Shown piece after piece: positions 52,250 to 62,552 of a stretch of DNA of 64,000 nt; the first letter of the stretch is position 1, and every line of letters begins with the position of its first letter. A model generated the notes under the pieces. That model searched no databases. It had not been told where the DNA came from and worked only from the letters and a program-made list of their open reading frames with translations. A program made the translations under genes and the position numbers. Where the stretch lies: assembly GCA_946885915.1 (NCBI GenBank), contig CAMPHF010000002.1, positions 313,518 through 377,517 on the forward strand, written 5' to 3'. Origin of the DNA: an uncultured Idiomarina sp. GTDB lineage: Bacteria; Pseudomonadota; Gammaproteobacteria; Enterobacterales; Alteromonadaceae.

Positions 52250-54531
52250 TGAAATGGATGAATCAAGGCATGGTACTGGTCGGCTTTATGCTATGGGCCA
52301 GTGTGTTTAGCCTGCCAGCTGCGAGCCAAAGCGATGCTGCACTCGCTGCCTCAATGCATGTGCAAGAATCAAACTTTCGCATTTTAACCGGTGGCAATCC
52401 GATTGAACTCAATGGTATGCGCCCAATCGCAAGTTTTGACTTTGGCGGCCGCTTTGACCAAGTGGTGGTGAATGCCGAGCTCGATTTACGCTTGTCGACT
52501 TCGCCCGTATTGAATGGCGCAAAAGCCCAGCTACTGATTTATGTAAATAACGAATTAGCGCAAGCGCTGCGGTTGGCTCCACAAACCGAAGACAGCAGTT
52601 CACAGCGGCGGCGGGTAAAGTTGCCGGCGCATTTGTTCGCCAATTATAACCAAGTACGGTTTGAGTTAATTGATGGTGAGGTATATGAACAGTGCGCGTC
52701 GGGTAGTTTTGCTTCCTGGGTGGCCATTGATTCGCGTAGTACCCTGAGTGTAACCACCGAGCAGTTACCCTATGCCAACGAGTTAGCCTACTTTCCGGAG
52801 CCATGGTTTCACGCCTCTGATTTTAATGCGGCAAGCTTTGCGATGATGTTGCCCACTGCGGCAAGCCCAACCACGTTGCAAGCCGGTGCCATTGTCAGTT
52901 CTTACTTTGCCGCACTAGCCGATTGGCGCGAGGTGGAATTATCAGCCCACCGCTATAGCCGCGACACCTTATATCTGCCGGTACCGGCGGACGATATGAC
53001 AGCTGAAGCTGAGCTGGATTTGCGCGAATGGCCAGCGGCACACACGTTACTGCTAATGACCGGCAACGACTGGCCCACTGGGCTGGTAGCGGCGAACGCT
53101 GAAACCATTGCCGATTTACCGACGCTTGAGTCGCCACAACTGATTGCCCTGAACAATCCCCGTTACCCCGCTTACAAAGTGCTGGTGATACGCGCGCAAA
53201 CCGATGCCGAACTAGTCGCTGCAAGCCAAGCTTTAGCGACGGTGAAAACTGGGTTCAGTGGTGCCTATGCGGTGGTTCGCCCACAATCTTTGCCAGTAGC
53301 TGCACCTTATCAAGCACCCAACTGGATCAGTACTGAACGTCCGGTTGCCTTCCGCGAATTGGTCGATAACGAACAAGCGTTGCAGCGCGAGGGTTATCTA
53401 CCAGCGCCTATTCGGGTAAGCCTGCGCCTACCGCCGGATCTGTTTACCTGGCAAGCGGATGAAATACCCCTTGATTTGAAATATCGTTTCACCCCTGCCA
53501 CTACATCTATAGAAAATCAGTTAACCGTGCGGGTAAATGATTTATTCGTAAAAGCGTTTCGGTTAGACGATGAAGAGGTGATTCAATCCCAGCGTCGGAT
53601 GCGGATACCGCTGGTCGATAGCGGTCTGTTTGCAGATAACATGGTCAGTATTCCGGCATTTAAAATGGGGCTGATTAACGAGCTACAATTTGCGTTCGAA
53701 TTCGCCCAGCCAACCAGCTGTGCGGTCAAACCGTTAGCCAACAGTATTGGCGCTATCGATGGTGATTCACAAATTGATTTAACTGGTTATAGCCATTATG
53801 TGGCTTTGCCCGAGCTTAGCCTAACTGCCAAAACCGGGTTCCCATATACGCGCCTGCATGATTTAAGCGAAACCACCATTATTGTCGCGCCTAATACCAG
53901 TGCCGCCGCCACCCAATTGCTGCTGCGTTTAACCGCTGAGTTCGCGCGCTCAACCGGCAGCGCAACCACGCAGGTGACGGTCACGACCCTTGATGAGTTC
54001 GATCCAAATCAAGTGCACGATGTGATTTTGATTGGTCCTGAGGTATTAGCAGACTGGCGCCGACGCTACGGTGACGAGAATCTACAACGGGAGTTAAGCG
54101 CACAACCTTTAGCAGGCCGCGAGCTGCTGTTTAACAATCCGCAACGCTACTTTGACAATAGCGGCCCGAGTGCGGCAATTGTGGCATTTGCCTCACCGTT
54201 TCATCCAGAGCGGACCATTACCGCTTATACGGCCACCTCCGATGCCTTTTTAGCGCGGATCAATGAAGTACTAGGGAGTGCGCAAAACGCCGATAAAGTA
54301 GCAGGCTTTTTAACCGTCATGACGCCGGTACAAATTGATAGCTTCCCGGCGCGCCAGCAATATTACGTGGGTGAGCTCAGTGGCTTTACCTACTACGCTT
54401 ATCACCTATCGAAATATCCGCTGTTGGTGGTGTTTGTTGCGCTGTTATTGCTCGGTGTAGCGGCGGTGTTGTTACGTCAGGTATTCGGTGCCATTGCCCG
54501 GCAACGGCAATTAGGTCGGAAAACCAAATGA
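52249..54531 (+). CDS. bcsB: Cellulose synthase periplasmic subunit BcsB
   Basis: 760 aa from ATG 52249, which overlaps the bcsA stop (TGATG); GAGGAG lies 10 nt upstream. Signal peptide MNQGMVLVGFMLWASVFSLPAAS. Two repeats of carbohydrate-binding-like plus flavodoxin-like domains, and a C-terminal transmembrane anchor (YPLLVVFVALLLLGVAAVLL, about res 720-740) that packs on BcsA. It guides the glucan through the periplasm. Confidence 0.95.
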   Translation: MKWMNQGMVLVGFMLWASVFSLPAASQSDAALAASMHVQESNFRILTGGNPIELNGMRPIASFDFGGRFDQVVVNAELDLRLSTSPVLNGAKAQLLIYVNNELAQALRLAPQTEDSSSQRRRVKLPAHLFANYNQVRFELIDGEVYEQCASGSFASWVAIDSRSTLSVTTEQLPYANELAYFPEPWFHASDFNAASFAMMLPTAASPTTLQAGAIVSSYFAALADWREVELSAHRYSRDTLYLPVPADDMTAEAELDLREWPAAHTLLLMTGNDWPTGLVAANAETIADLPTLESPQLIALNNPRYPAYKVLVIRAQTDAELVAASQALATVKTGFSGAYAVVRPQSLPVAAPYQAPNWISTERPVAFRELVDNEQALQREGYLPAPIRVSLRLPPDLFTWQADEIPLDLKYRFTPATTSIENQLTVRVNDLFVKAFRLDDEEVIQSQRRMRIPLVDSGLFADNMVSIPAFKMGLINELQFAFEFAQPTSCAVKPLANSIGAIDGDSQIDLTGYSHYVALPELSLTAKTGFPYTRLHDLSETTIIVAPNTSAAATQLLLRLTAEFARSTGSATTQVTVTTLDEFDPNQVHDVILIGPEVLADWRRRYGDENLQRELSAQPLAGRELLFNNPQRYFDNSGPSAAIVAFASPFHPERTITAYTATSDAFLARINEVLGSAQNADKVAGFLTVMTPVQIDSFPARQQYYVGELSGFTYYAYHLSKYPLLVVFVALLLLGVAAVLLRQVFGAIARQRQLGRKTK

Positions 54532-55700
54532 TCCGCGCGGTGCTGCTGCTAAGCGTGATGTGGTTGTCCGGCTGTGGCGTGGTTGGTAGTTACGCTTGGT
54601 GGCAACCAACCGCCACGACCTTGCAATATCAGCACCATTGGCAGCGCTTAGTGGCTAATTTTATTAGCCCTGATGGCCGCGTGATTGATTTACATAGTGA
54701 GCGCGAGATCAGTACCTCCGAAGGGCAGGCCTATGGCATGTTTTTAGCTTTGGTGGCCGACGATCAAGCCACCTTCGATAAGCTATTAAACTGGACCAAA
54801 AAGCACCTGTTACCGGCGCAGTCGTTTACTGATCCTCCCGCATGGTTATGGGGCCAACGCGACGATGGTAGCTGGGGAGTGCTCGATAGTAACCCCGCGT
54901 CTGATGCTGATATCTGGATGGCCTATGCATTATTGCATGCGGCCGAGCGCTGGAACCAACCTAGCTACGCCGAGTATGGCCGCGCCTTAGCTAACCAAGT
55001 GCTCCGCGAGCAAACGGCTGAATCCGTTCATGGGTTAGTGTTGTTACCCGGCCCCCAAGGGTTTCGCCATGCGCATGGGGTAACGGTAAATCCCAGCTAT
55101 TTTTCTTTGCCACTGTTTATTGATTTAGCTAAGCGCTTGCAGGATCAGCGCTGGCTAGAGCTGCATCAGACCGCCACCCTGTTGTTGCAACAACTCACTG
55201 TGCTGGGTGGGGTTCCAGATTGGGTAGATGTGGATGAGAATTTGCAACTCACCACTGAGCAAGCATTTGCTAATAACAACGGCCACTTACTCGGCAGTTA
55301 CAACGCCATTCGCACTTACTTGTGGCTGCGGATGGAGGCCGATAGGCTGGCCAGCTCGGTCACCGCGCTCAACTTTCGTTACCCGCCACTGATAAACCGC
55401 TTACAGACCTTGCCGGCGCCAGAAACCTTAGTGTTTGAGTTGGCCAGCTCGGCCACTACGCCACCGCAATTTGAGCGCGATGCACCGGTCGGTTTTTATG
55501 CCATGTATGCCCATTACGTGACCGATGACGAGGTGCAACAAGCGCTATGGCAACAGCTTAGCCAGTGGCCGCCAACAGACTATGCGGAGCGCTATTACGA
55601 CACGATGCTGTTGCTGTTTGGGCTTGGTTACCAGCAGTGTTATCGCTTTGACGAAAATGGCGCCCTAAAGCTCAACCACCATCGAGGTTGTCATGGTTAA
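54528..55700 (+). CDS. bcsZ: Endo-1,4-beta-glucanase BcsZ (GH8), probable lipoprotein
   Basis: 390 aa. GH8 features: ISTSEGQAYGMFLALVADD with the acid Glu (about 64), NPASDADIWMAYALL and VTVNPSYFSLPLF. The start MIRAVLLLSVMWLSGCGV carries a lipobox LSGC (Cys16), so the enzyme is probably membrane-anchored, whereas E. coli BcsZ is described as soluble periplasmic. It trims or edits nascent cellulose. ATGA overlap with bcsB, 8-bp overlap with bcsC. Confidence 0.93.
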   Translation: MIRAVLLLSVMWLSGCGVVGSYAWWQPTATTLQYQHHWQRLVANFISPDGRVIDLHSEREISTSEGQAYGMFLALVADDQATFDKLLNWTKKHLLPAQSFTDPPAWLWGQRDDGSWGVLDSNPASDADIWMAYALLHAAERWNQPSYAEYGRALANQVLREQTAESVHGLVLLPGPQGFRHAHGVTVNPSYFSLPLFIDLAKRLQDQRWLELHQTATLLLQQLTVLGGVPDWVDVDENLQLTTEQAFANNNGHLLGSYNAIRTYLWLRMEADRLASSVTALNFRYPPLINRLQTLPAPETLVFELASSATTPPQFERDAPVGFYAMYAHYVTDDEVQQALWQQLSQWPPTDYAERYYDTMLLLFGLGYQQCYRFDENGALKLNHHRGCHG

Positions 55701-58700
55701 AGCATTCTCTCGGCTCATGCTCACCTTGCTGTTAAGTGTGCCAGCATTAGCATTGGCAGCACCGCCCTCAGCACAGGTTGCGGATATGATTGCTGAACGA
55801 CTAAAACTGTGGCAAACCGAAGGCCGCAATGATCGCGTTGAGCAACTTTTAGCTCAGCTCAGCCGCAGTAATCCTCGCCATCCGGTGCTGCTAGAAACGC
55901 AAGCACAACTGGCGTTACAACAAGGCCAAACAGAGCGCTTTTATGCGCTGCTAGCGACGCTTGAACAAGTCGCCCCCGACGCCTTAGAAACCGCCCGCCT
56001 GCGTGAAATCGCCAATTTATCCGATGGCGCCCGACAAGCGCTCGCGACCGCACGCTTGTATACCTTGGCGGGGCGCTATGAAGAAGCCTATGCGGCTTAT
56101 CGCTCGGTATTTAACGAAGCACCGCTGAATCTTGATTTAGCCATGGATTATTGGCGTTCAGCTAGCCAAGCAGGGCGGCATGATGAGGCTTTGGCAGGTT
56201 TTGCCGCGTTGCGCGAGCGTTATCCGCAATCATTAGCCGCGGAATTAGAGCTCTATTCGGCACAGTTGCGGGCGAATCAGTTAAGCGCGAGCGCTGCAGC
56301 TCGGGTAAAAAGCCTCATCGCTACGCCGGCGGTAAGTGCTAACGCGCGTCAGATCTGGCTCCGCTATATAGGCACCGCACGGCCAGTACAAACCGAACAA
56401 ATAGCTGAGCTACAAGCTTACTTACAGAGCTATCCGGCGGATTTAGAAGCGGAAAGCTTATTGCGCACGCTCGCCACCGAGCGCGCTCAAACCCAGGCTT
56501 ATAATGCCAAACCAAGCACCCAAGCATGGCAGGCGGCGGCAGCAGCGCTTGATGAAGGCGCCAACGAGAAAGCCTTAGTGGAAGCTAAACGTGCCGTGGC
56601 ACTTGATGCAAAAGACCCGCAAACCCACGGCATGCTAGGTTATGCATTCATGCGAAATGGCCAACAACGGGCGGCATTTGAGGCGTTTTCTAGCGCTCAG
56701 AAGTTGGCTCCCGAGGCCAATGAATGGCAACAAATGGTACAAGAAAGTGCCTTTTGGGCGCAGTTAGAGCAAGCGGATGCCGATGCAGATGCTGGTCGTT
56801 ATGCTGACGCCCGAGCCGTCTACCAAGCAACCTTGGCTGAACAACCGGTGCAAGAAGCAGCGCTGTGGGGGCTATATGGGGTGCTTGAGGCTACTTTACC
56901 TACCGCAGAAGTAGATGCTTGGTATGCCAGTTTGACCCCGGCGCAACGCCAAATTTTAATGGCTGAATTTCAGCGCCGGCGCGCCACTCAGTTAGCCAGC
57001 GCCGCGGCAGACGAAACCGACAGCGCCGCGTCCTACGCTTTGTTGCAAGAAGCCATTGCGCTTAACCCCAACGATCCATGGTTAACCTACCAAATCGCCG
57101 GTCGTGAACTTGAACTGGGGAAATCCGAACAAGCCCAGCAACGCTTCGAGCGCTTATTGGCAAGTTCAGCTGATAGTGAGCCGAGCACAGTAGCGGAAAC
57201 GCGCTACGCCTATGCGTTATGGTTAAGCCAAGCTGAGCAAAATCAACCGGCGCTTGCTCAGTTACAGTTGATCCCCGCGGCGCAAAGCACTGACAATATG
57301 CAAGCGCTGCAACAGCGGCTGGAAGTAGCTGAAGCGCTAGCAGCAGCCGATTTGCGCGACATCATTAACCAATGGGAGCAACTCGATGGCTACCAAGCCG
57401 CGCAGGTACTAAGCGCATTTAGTGACAACGACATAACTACCGATGCTACCGCACCCACACAAGCTCAAATCGACGCTAAATTGGCGCAGTTCCCCGAAGA
57501 TATCGACTTATTGCTGGCTGTTAGCGAATACTATACCGCCACCGGAGAAGCCGAAGCCGGTTATGAACTGGCACTTCGCACCATTGCACTGCAATGGGGT
57601 GCAAGTGATGACACCAATATCGCGTCAGTTTGGGAGCAAGCCGCCAACGACGACTGGCGCACGGCTCGTTTACGCCAGCAAGCGCTCAGCTATACCGAGG
57701 CCAACGAGGCGGTACTGCAAATTGGTTTTGATTATCAAAATCGTGATTCAACGCCTGGTGTGTCCTCATTAAATGCGCAAACCTTGCTGCTCGAGTTAGC
57801 CGTTCCTCATCATGACCTGTTTGGTTTAGGGGCGGGAGAGTGGTTTGTAAAAGTCGACCCCACGCGGATTGACGCCGGCACGCTTGATTTAACCGATGAG
57901 TTTGTCCGCGAACGCTATGGCACCGGGCTCTTGTGCGACGCGAGTTGTGATTTGAGCCCTCGCGCACAGCAAGATCAGGGCGTCGCCATTGGGGTTGGTA
58001 TTCGTACCGAGCGCTGGAGCGCCGATATCGGCACCTCGCCGTTGGGATTTAATGAATCTACGCTCACCGGTGGGCTCGCCTATACCTCTAGCTGGGGCGA
58101 ACTGGGTTGGTCGGTAGCTGCCGAGCGACGAATTCTGTCGACGAGTTTATTAAACTTCGCCGGCGCCGATGACTTTCGTACCGGCCAAACCTGGGGCCGC
58201 GTCACCCAAACCGGCGTGAACCTCTCTGCTAGCTGGGACCAAGGCGGCGCCATCGGGTGGTGGGGCTCGGCAGGTTACGATTGGTATCGTGGCATTAACA
58301 CCGCAGATAATGCCCGCTGGTATGGTTATACCGGTGTCTACTGGCGCGCCTTTGAGCGTGAATGGCTGGCCATTGATGTTGGCCTCAATGCACTCACTTG
58401 GAGCTTCGATGCCGACTCAAGCGAAGCCACTTTCGGTCAAGGTAGCTACTATAGCCCGCAATCCTACCAGTCATTGAGTGTGCCAATTACCTTCTATGGA
58501 CGCTGGCAACGCTGGTCATATTCACTGCGTGTTGCGGTAGGGCAATCACGCACCACCGATGACGACGCGCTGTTTTATCCCGGCCATCCGCAATTGCAGC
58601 AGCAAGCGGTTGATATTGCCCCCACCACTTTTGTCGAACCAGTATTCCTAGGCGGCAGTTCTAGTGGTTTTAGTCGCAGCATTAATGCGGCCATTGAATA

Positions 58701-58863
58701 TCGTATTAATGCTCATTGGTATGTAGGCTTCGCTGCCAACCTACAACGCGCCGAGTTATTTACACCCAACAACGGCATGCTGTATTTGCGCTATCATTTT
58801 GGTGGCTATTCACTGCCCCCGCGGCGACCGCCCCAACCCCCGGTTCGCTACGTCGACTTTTAA
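55693..58863 (+). CDS. bcsC: Cellulose exporter BcsC (TPR plus outer-membrane barrel)
   Basis: 1056 aa (E. coli about 1157). Signal peptide (LMLTLLLSVPALALAA), a long TPR-like superhelix (about 30-690, e.g. ALEAARLYTLAGRYEEAYAAYRSVF-type units), and a C-terminal beta-barrel (about 700-1056) ending in Phe as outer-membrane proteins do. It spans periplasm and outer membrane to export cellulose. Its 3' end overlaps the convergent esterase gene by 54 bp. Confidence 0.94.
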   Translation: MVKAFSRLMLTLLLSVPALALAAPPSAQVADMIAERLKLWQTEGRNDRVEQLLAQLSRSNPRHPVLLETQAQLALQQGQTERFYALLATLEQVAPDALETARLREIANLSDGARQALATARLYTLAGRYEEAYAAYRSVFNEAPLNLDLAMDYWRSASQAGRHDEALAGFAALRERYPQSLAAELELYSAQLRANQLSASAAARVKSLIATPAVSANARQIWLRYIGTARPVQTEQIAELQAYLQSYPADLEAESLLRTLATERAQTQAYNAKPSTQAWQAAAAALDEGANEKALVEAKRAVALDAKDPQTHGMLGYAFMRNGQQRAAFEAFSSAQKLAPEANEWQQMVQESAFWAQLEQADADADAGRYADARAVYQATLAEQPVQEAALWGLYGVLEATLPTAEVDAWYASLTPAQRQILMAEFQRRRATQLASAAADETDSAASYALLQEAIALNPNDPWLTYQIAGRELELGKSEQAQQRFERLLASSADSEPSTVAETRYAYALWLSQAEQNQPALAQLQLIPAAQSTDNMQALQQRLEVAEALAAADLRDIINQWEQLDGYQAAQVLSAFSDNDITTDATAPTQAQIDAKLAQFPEDIDLLLAVSEYYTATGEAEAGYELALRTIALQWGASDDTNIASVWEQAANDDWRTARLRQQALSYTEANEAVLQIGFDYQNRDSTPGVSSLNAQTLLLELAVPHHDLFGLGAGEWFVKVDPTRIDAGTLDLTDEFVRERYGTGLLCDASCDLSPRAQQDQGVAIGVGIRTERWSADIGTSPLGFNESTLTGGLAYTSSWGELGWSVAAERRILSTSLLNFAGADDFRTGQTWGRVTQTGVNLSASWDQGGAIGWWGSAGYDWYRGINTADNARWYGYTGVYWRAFEREWLAIDVGLNALTWSFDADSSEATFGQGSYYSPQSYQSLSVPITFYGRWQRWSYSLRVAVGQSRTTDDDALFYPGHPQLQQQAVDIAPTTFVEPVFLGGSSSGFSRSINAAIEYRINAHWYVGFAANLQRAELFTPNNGMLYLRYHFGGYSLPPRRPPQPPVRYVDF

Positions 58864-59733
58864 CGCGCGCACTGCCGCGGTTGCCTCCGGCAATTGATGG
58901 CAGTGCAGTTGAAACACATGCCATAAATCATCATAGATTTGTAAATCGCTGGGTACGCCCGCGGCGCTCGCTCGCGCATGCAGTTGCACCGCATCGTCAT
59001 AGAGTATTTCATCAGTGCCGACTTGAATGGTAAGTGGCGGCAGGCCAGTTAGATCGGCAAATAAGGGTGAACATAACGGATGGTCAGTGGGTGTTGTTTG
59101 GCAATAAGCTTGTGCAGCGGCCCGCAAGCCTTGAGGTAATAACATGGGATCGCGCGCCGCCCGCTCGGTGTGGCTAGGTAGGCTTACCGTCAAGTCTAAC
59201 CATGGCGACAGCAGTAAGAGCCGACTCGGAAGTGGTTGCTGCTGCTCGCGAAGCTGCAATGCGGTGGCTAGCGTTAGTCCGCCCCCGGCTGAGTCGCCGG
59301 CAATCATCATTTGCTCAGCCTTAATGCCCTGCGCTAATAACGCCTGATAAGCGGCTATCGCATCGTTCAGTGCCGCGGGGAAAGGATGCTCAGGCGCAAG
59401 CCGATAGATCGGCATCCACACCGTCGCCTGTAGTTCTAACGCCAACCCATCGACCAATTGGCTATGGGTTGCCACACCACCAAAGGTATAGCCACCACCA
59501 TGCAAATACAGTATGTGCAAAGTCGTGGCTGTTACTGGGCTTACTTGATAACAATCGCGGCCACCAAGCTGTAAGCGCTGCCGCTGCAGCCCGTGCTGCA
59601 CCTGTTGGAGTGAACGACCACGGAGCAATTTGGCGCTATTCATCAGCAAGCGCCGCAATTGATGTGGCACCCAGGGCTGAAACAGCGGCTGAATACCGTA
59701 TTTAATGAGCCGACGCAGGGCACTCTTATTCAT
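58810..59733 (-). CDS. Alpha/beta-hydrolase (HSL-type esterase)
   Basis: 307 aa. Oxyanion-hole HGGGYTFGG (about 78-86) and nucleophile elbow GDSAGGGLTLA (about 149-159) of the hormone-sensitive lipase family; LLSPWLDLTVS and DEILYDDAV supply the usual later motifs, and the His is near DLWHVFQ. It overlaps the preceding monooxygenase gene by ATGA, so it probably hydrolyses the esters that enzyme makes. Its end lies antisense inside the last codons of bcsC. Confidence 0.88.
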   Translation of the reverse strand: MNKSALRRLIKYGIQPLFQPWVPHQLRRLLMNSAKLLRGRSLQQVQHGLQRQRLQLGGRDCYQVSPVTATTLHILYLHGGGYTFGGVATHSQLVDGLALELQATVWMPIYRLAPEHPFPAALNDAIAAYQALLAQGIKAEQMMIAGDSAGGGLTLATALQLREQQQPLPSRLLLLSPWLDLTVSLPSHTERAARDPMLLPQGLRAAAQAYCQTTPTDHPLCSPLFADLTGLPPLTIQVGTDEILYDDAVQLHARASAAGVPSDLQIYDDLWHVFQLHCHQLPEATAAVRALKVDVANRGLGRSPRGQ

Positions 59734-61205
59734 TGCGGAGTAAACTCATAGTCGGCCAGACGCACGCGTTTCGTTCGCCATTTATAGGTAAAGGTAAAGC
59801 CAAACCAATTCACCACATTGCGGCCACTGTCATTCAAATACCAGGAGCTGCAGCCTGATGCCCAGACGCTGTGCTTTAACTTTTGCTGCAGTTGTTCAAC
59901 ATCATGTTGTTGAGCCGCCGCCGTTACTTCCATGGTTTGCTGGCGTTCAGATTCAAGTAGGCGTAGGCATTCCCTTACATAGTGCATTTGCGCCTCAAGC
60001 ATGATCAATACCGAACTATGAGAGAGGTTGGTGTTGGGTCCATACAGCATAAATAGATTCGGGAACCCATGCACGCTGATACCTTTATAGGCTTCGGCAC
60101 CTTGGCGCCATGCATCTTGTAAACGTTTACCATTGCGTCCTATGACGTCGAATTGCTGCAAGAATTCGGTCGCTCTAAACCCGGTTCCGAAAATAAGTAC
60201 ATCAAGTTCAACCTGCTCGCCGGTTGTCAGGGTGACACCGGTTGGGGTTATCGCTGCAATAGCGGTTGTTTCTACCGCAACATGCGGCTTAGCAAGCGTC
60301 GAAAACCAATCATTGGCTAATAAAATACGATTACAACCGGCGCGGTAAGTGGGAATAACCCGGCGATATAACTGCGGGTCATGAATGGCTTTTCGAGCCA
60401 TTTTCTTCGCGCGAAACTCAGCCACTTTTAAAATGAATCCGAACTTAGTAAAGGCGAGGGCACGCGCTTCGTTCTTTAGATAAATGAGCGCGCGATATAG
60501 CTTTGCCAAGCCTGGCACGTAACGCAGAGCATTCAGTTGCCACGGTTTGAAGGGGGTGTTTTGCTTCGGGATCACCCACGCTGGCGAGCGCTGAAACACC
60601 CTTACTTGCTTGGCCAGCTGCGCAATTTGAGGCACAAACTGAATAGCTGAAGCGCCGGTGCCAATCACCCCAACTCGTTTATTGTCGAGCTCAACCCCAT
60701 GTTGCCAACGACTTGAGTGAAACGCCGGACCTGCAAACGCCGTTTCGCCGTTTTGATCAACGCCCGTGAGCGACGGATATTTCGGTTGATTGAGTTGGCC
60801 AACGGCCGTGATCACCGATTGCGCTTGCAACTGTTCACCGCTAGCCAACGTGACGGTCCAAAGTTGCAATGCCTCACTAAACTCTAGTGCAGTGACGCTA
60901 GCGCTGGTTTTAATATGGGGCATAAGCTTGAAGTTAGCGATGCACTGGTGCAAATAGGCGTTAATTTCTGCTTGCCCGGCGTAACGATTTGACCAATCAC
61001 GTTTCGGTGCAAATGAGAGTGAATAGAGGTGAGATTCGACATCACAAGCAGCGCCGGGATAAGTATTATCTCGCCAAGTGCCGCCAATATCTGCGCCTTG
61101 CTCAAGTATCAGAAAGTCGGTCATGCCCGCGCGGCGTAGTTGGATACCCATGCCGATGCCGGCAAATCCTGCGCCAATAATAATTGCTTGATACGTTGCT
61201 GTCAT
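59730..61205 (-). CDS. FAD-dependent Baeyer-Villiger-type monooxygenase
   Basis: 491 aa. FAD Rossmann motif IIIGAGFAGIGMGIQL (8-23), NADPH Rossmann motif VGVIGTGASAIQFVPQI (about 177-193) and the BVMO-like fingerprint FAGPAFHSSRWQHG (about 157-170). It would oxidise ketones to esters or hydroxylate N/S atoms using NADPH and O2. Translationally coupled to an esterase, suggesting a ketone-degradation pair. Final Pro of the fingerprint is Gln-His here, so flavin monooxygenase of a related subgroup is possible. Confidence 0.85.
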   Translation of the reverse strand: MTATYQAIIIGAGFAGIGMGIQLRRAGMTDFLILEQGADIGGTWRDNTYPGAACDVESHLYSLSFAPKRDWSNRYAGQAEINAYLHQCIANFKLMPHIKTSASVTALEFSEALQLWTVTLASGEQLQAQSVITAVGQLNQPKYPSLTGVDQNGETAFAGPAFHSSRWQHGVELDNKRVGVIGTGASAIQFVPQIAQLAKQVRVFQRSPAWVIPKQNTPFKPWQLNALRYVPGLAKLYRALIYLKNEARALAFTKFGFILKVAEFRAKKMARKAIHDPQLYRRVIPTYRAGCNRILLANDWFSTLAKPHVAVETTAIAAITPTGVTLTTGEQVELDVLIFGTGFRATEFLQQFDVIGRNGKRLQDAWRQGAEAYKGISVHGFPNLFMLYGPNTNLSHSSVLIMLEAQMHYVRECLRLLESERQQTMEVTAAAQQHDVEQLQQKLKHSVWASGCSSWYLNDSGRNVVNWFGFTFTYKWRTKRVRLADYEFTPQ

Positions 61206-61310
61206 AATCTACCGAGAAGGCACCCAAACCCAAGTTATGTTCTTAGGTTGCTACTCTAGCACTGCTTAGTGCCAACTCGGTAGTTTCTTAATTAATTGAT
61301 AACTCGCCAG

Positions 61311-62552
61311 TTATAGCGTCATTTCAATTCTTACTTTTTGCGTAACTGGGGTCTGCTGCGGCGCGTAACGCCAGCGCTTTACCGCAGCAATCACTTCGTT
61401 ATCAAAGGTATTTTCCGGCTGCGATCTTAGCACCTCAACTTGCTCGGTTTCGCCCCGTTCATTAACCACAAAGCTAACCTCAACAAATCCTTCAATACCT
61501 GCTGCAGCTGCATCAGCGGGATATTTTGGATTAATCCGCACGATTGGCATAACGTCCTGCACCGGCGCGGCAGTCGATCCCGCCGGCGCTATTGCGTTAC
61601 CTGCTGGCATAGCCGTGACAGGTAATTGCCAAATAAACATGGCCGATATGGCCAATACACTCGTGCACAGCAGCGGGGTATAACACTTGGGATGCGGTTT
61701 ATTCAATTGCTCAATGCGCTCTTTTAACATAGTCACTTTCCTTTGTTGATAGATGTAGTGCGTACTACAAGGCGCAAACGATAAAATTGCACGAAAGCCT
61801 TTCGCAGTTTGAGTTGTCGACACGCCAACACTCGCTTTCAGGAGGGTATTGGCATAACGGGTAGGATTGGCATGCCGCGCTAATACGTCGGCATCGCAAG
61901 CAAGCTCCTGATCTGCCCGAAATCGGGTATAGCATTTCCATGCCAGAAGATTGAACCACTGCGTGCTCAGTAGCAGCCAAGCCACTACGTTGGCATGCAG
62001 ATCGCCACGGCGCCAATGCATGAGTTCGTGGGCAATAATGAGCTCACGCTCGGCTTTGTTGAAATGCCCAGCGAAATCCGTAGGCAAGCGTAAAGTGGGT
62101 GTGATTAGGCCTGAGATACTTGGGCTAAAACCGCTGCTGCGGCTGACTTTTAGGCCTTGACTACGGTAGCAATGGCTCACTTTTGTCTGCTGATAATCCA
62201 AGCCAAGTATGGCCCACATACCGACCACGCCAACCCACCAAATGGTGCCCATGATGGTAACGATAGACCCGCTCGCCGTTTGCTCCGTGAACAATGATAG
62301 TTGTGAGCTTACACCGCTAACTGCCATAAGTAGCGTTGGTTGATAACTACTTATCCAATCGCTTAGCAGTTGATATAGCGAGGCAGGTAACAGGGTCACC
62401 AGCAACATGGTAAGCCCACCGATAGGCAGTAACGCCCACAACTGATAAAGGCTACGCGCGCCCAACCACGCCAACAACCGCCGATGCATGATGAGCATGA
62501 CTGCACCTAATACACTGAACGTGAGGGTAAGGTAGATAATGGCCTCAGTCAT
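61311..62552 (-). CDS. BlaR1-like M56 metallopeptidase with TonB C-terminal domain
   Basis: 413 aa from ATG 62552 (SD AAGGAG); the longer frame to 62609 lies inside the BlaI gene. Membrane helices near the N-terminus, zinc motif IIAHELMHWRRGD (HExxH, about 207-216), another helix (VLAISAMFIWQLPV) and a TonB-like C-terminal domain (INPKYPADAAAAGIEGFVEVSFVV...RWRYAP). It probably senses envelope stress and cleaves the BlaI partner, whose gene overlaps by 8 bp. Confidence 0.88.
   Translation of the reverse strand: MTEAIIYLTLTFSVLGAVMLIMHRRLLAWLGARSLYQLWALLPIGGLTMLLVTLLPASLYQLLSDWISSYQPTLLMAVSGVSSQLSLFTEQTASGSIVTIMGTIWWVGVVGMWAILGLDYQQTKVSHCYRSQGLKVSRSSGFSPSISGLITPTLRLPTDFAGHFNKAERELIIAHELMHWRRGDLHANVVAWLLLSTQWFNLLAWKCYTRFRADQELACDADVLARHANPTRYANTLLKASVGVSTTQTAKGFRAILSFAPCSTHYIYQQRKVTMLKERIEQLNKPHPKCYTPLLCTSVLAISAMFIWQLPVTAMPAGNAIAPAGSTAAPVQDVMPIVRINPKYPADAAAAGIEGFVEVSFVVNERGETEQVEVLRSQPENTFDNEVIAAVKRWRYAPQQTPVTQKVRIEMTL

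Noticed and set aside
58716..59033. Additional plus-strand gene spanning the bcsC/esterase junction
   Set aside because: It is an alternate frame across two well-supported convergent genes with no ribosome site.
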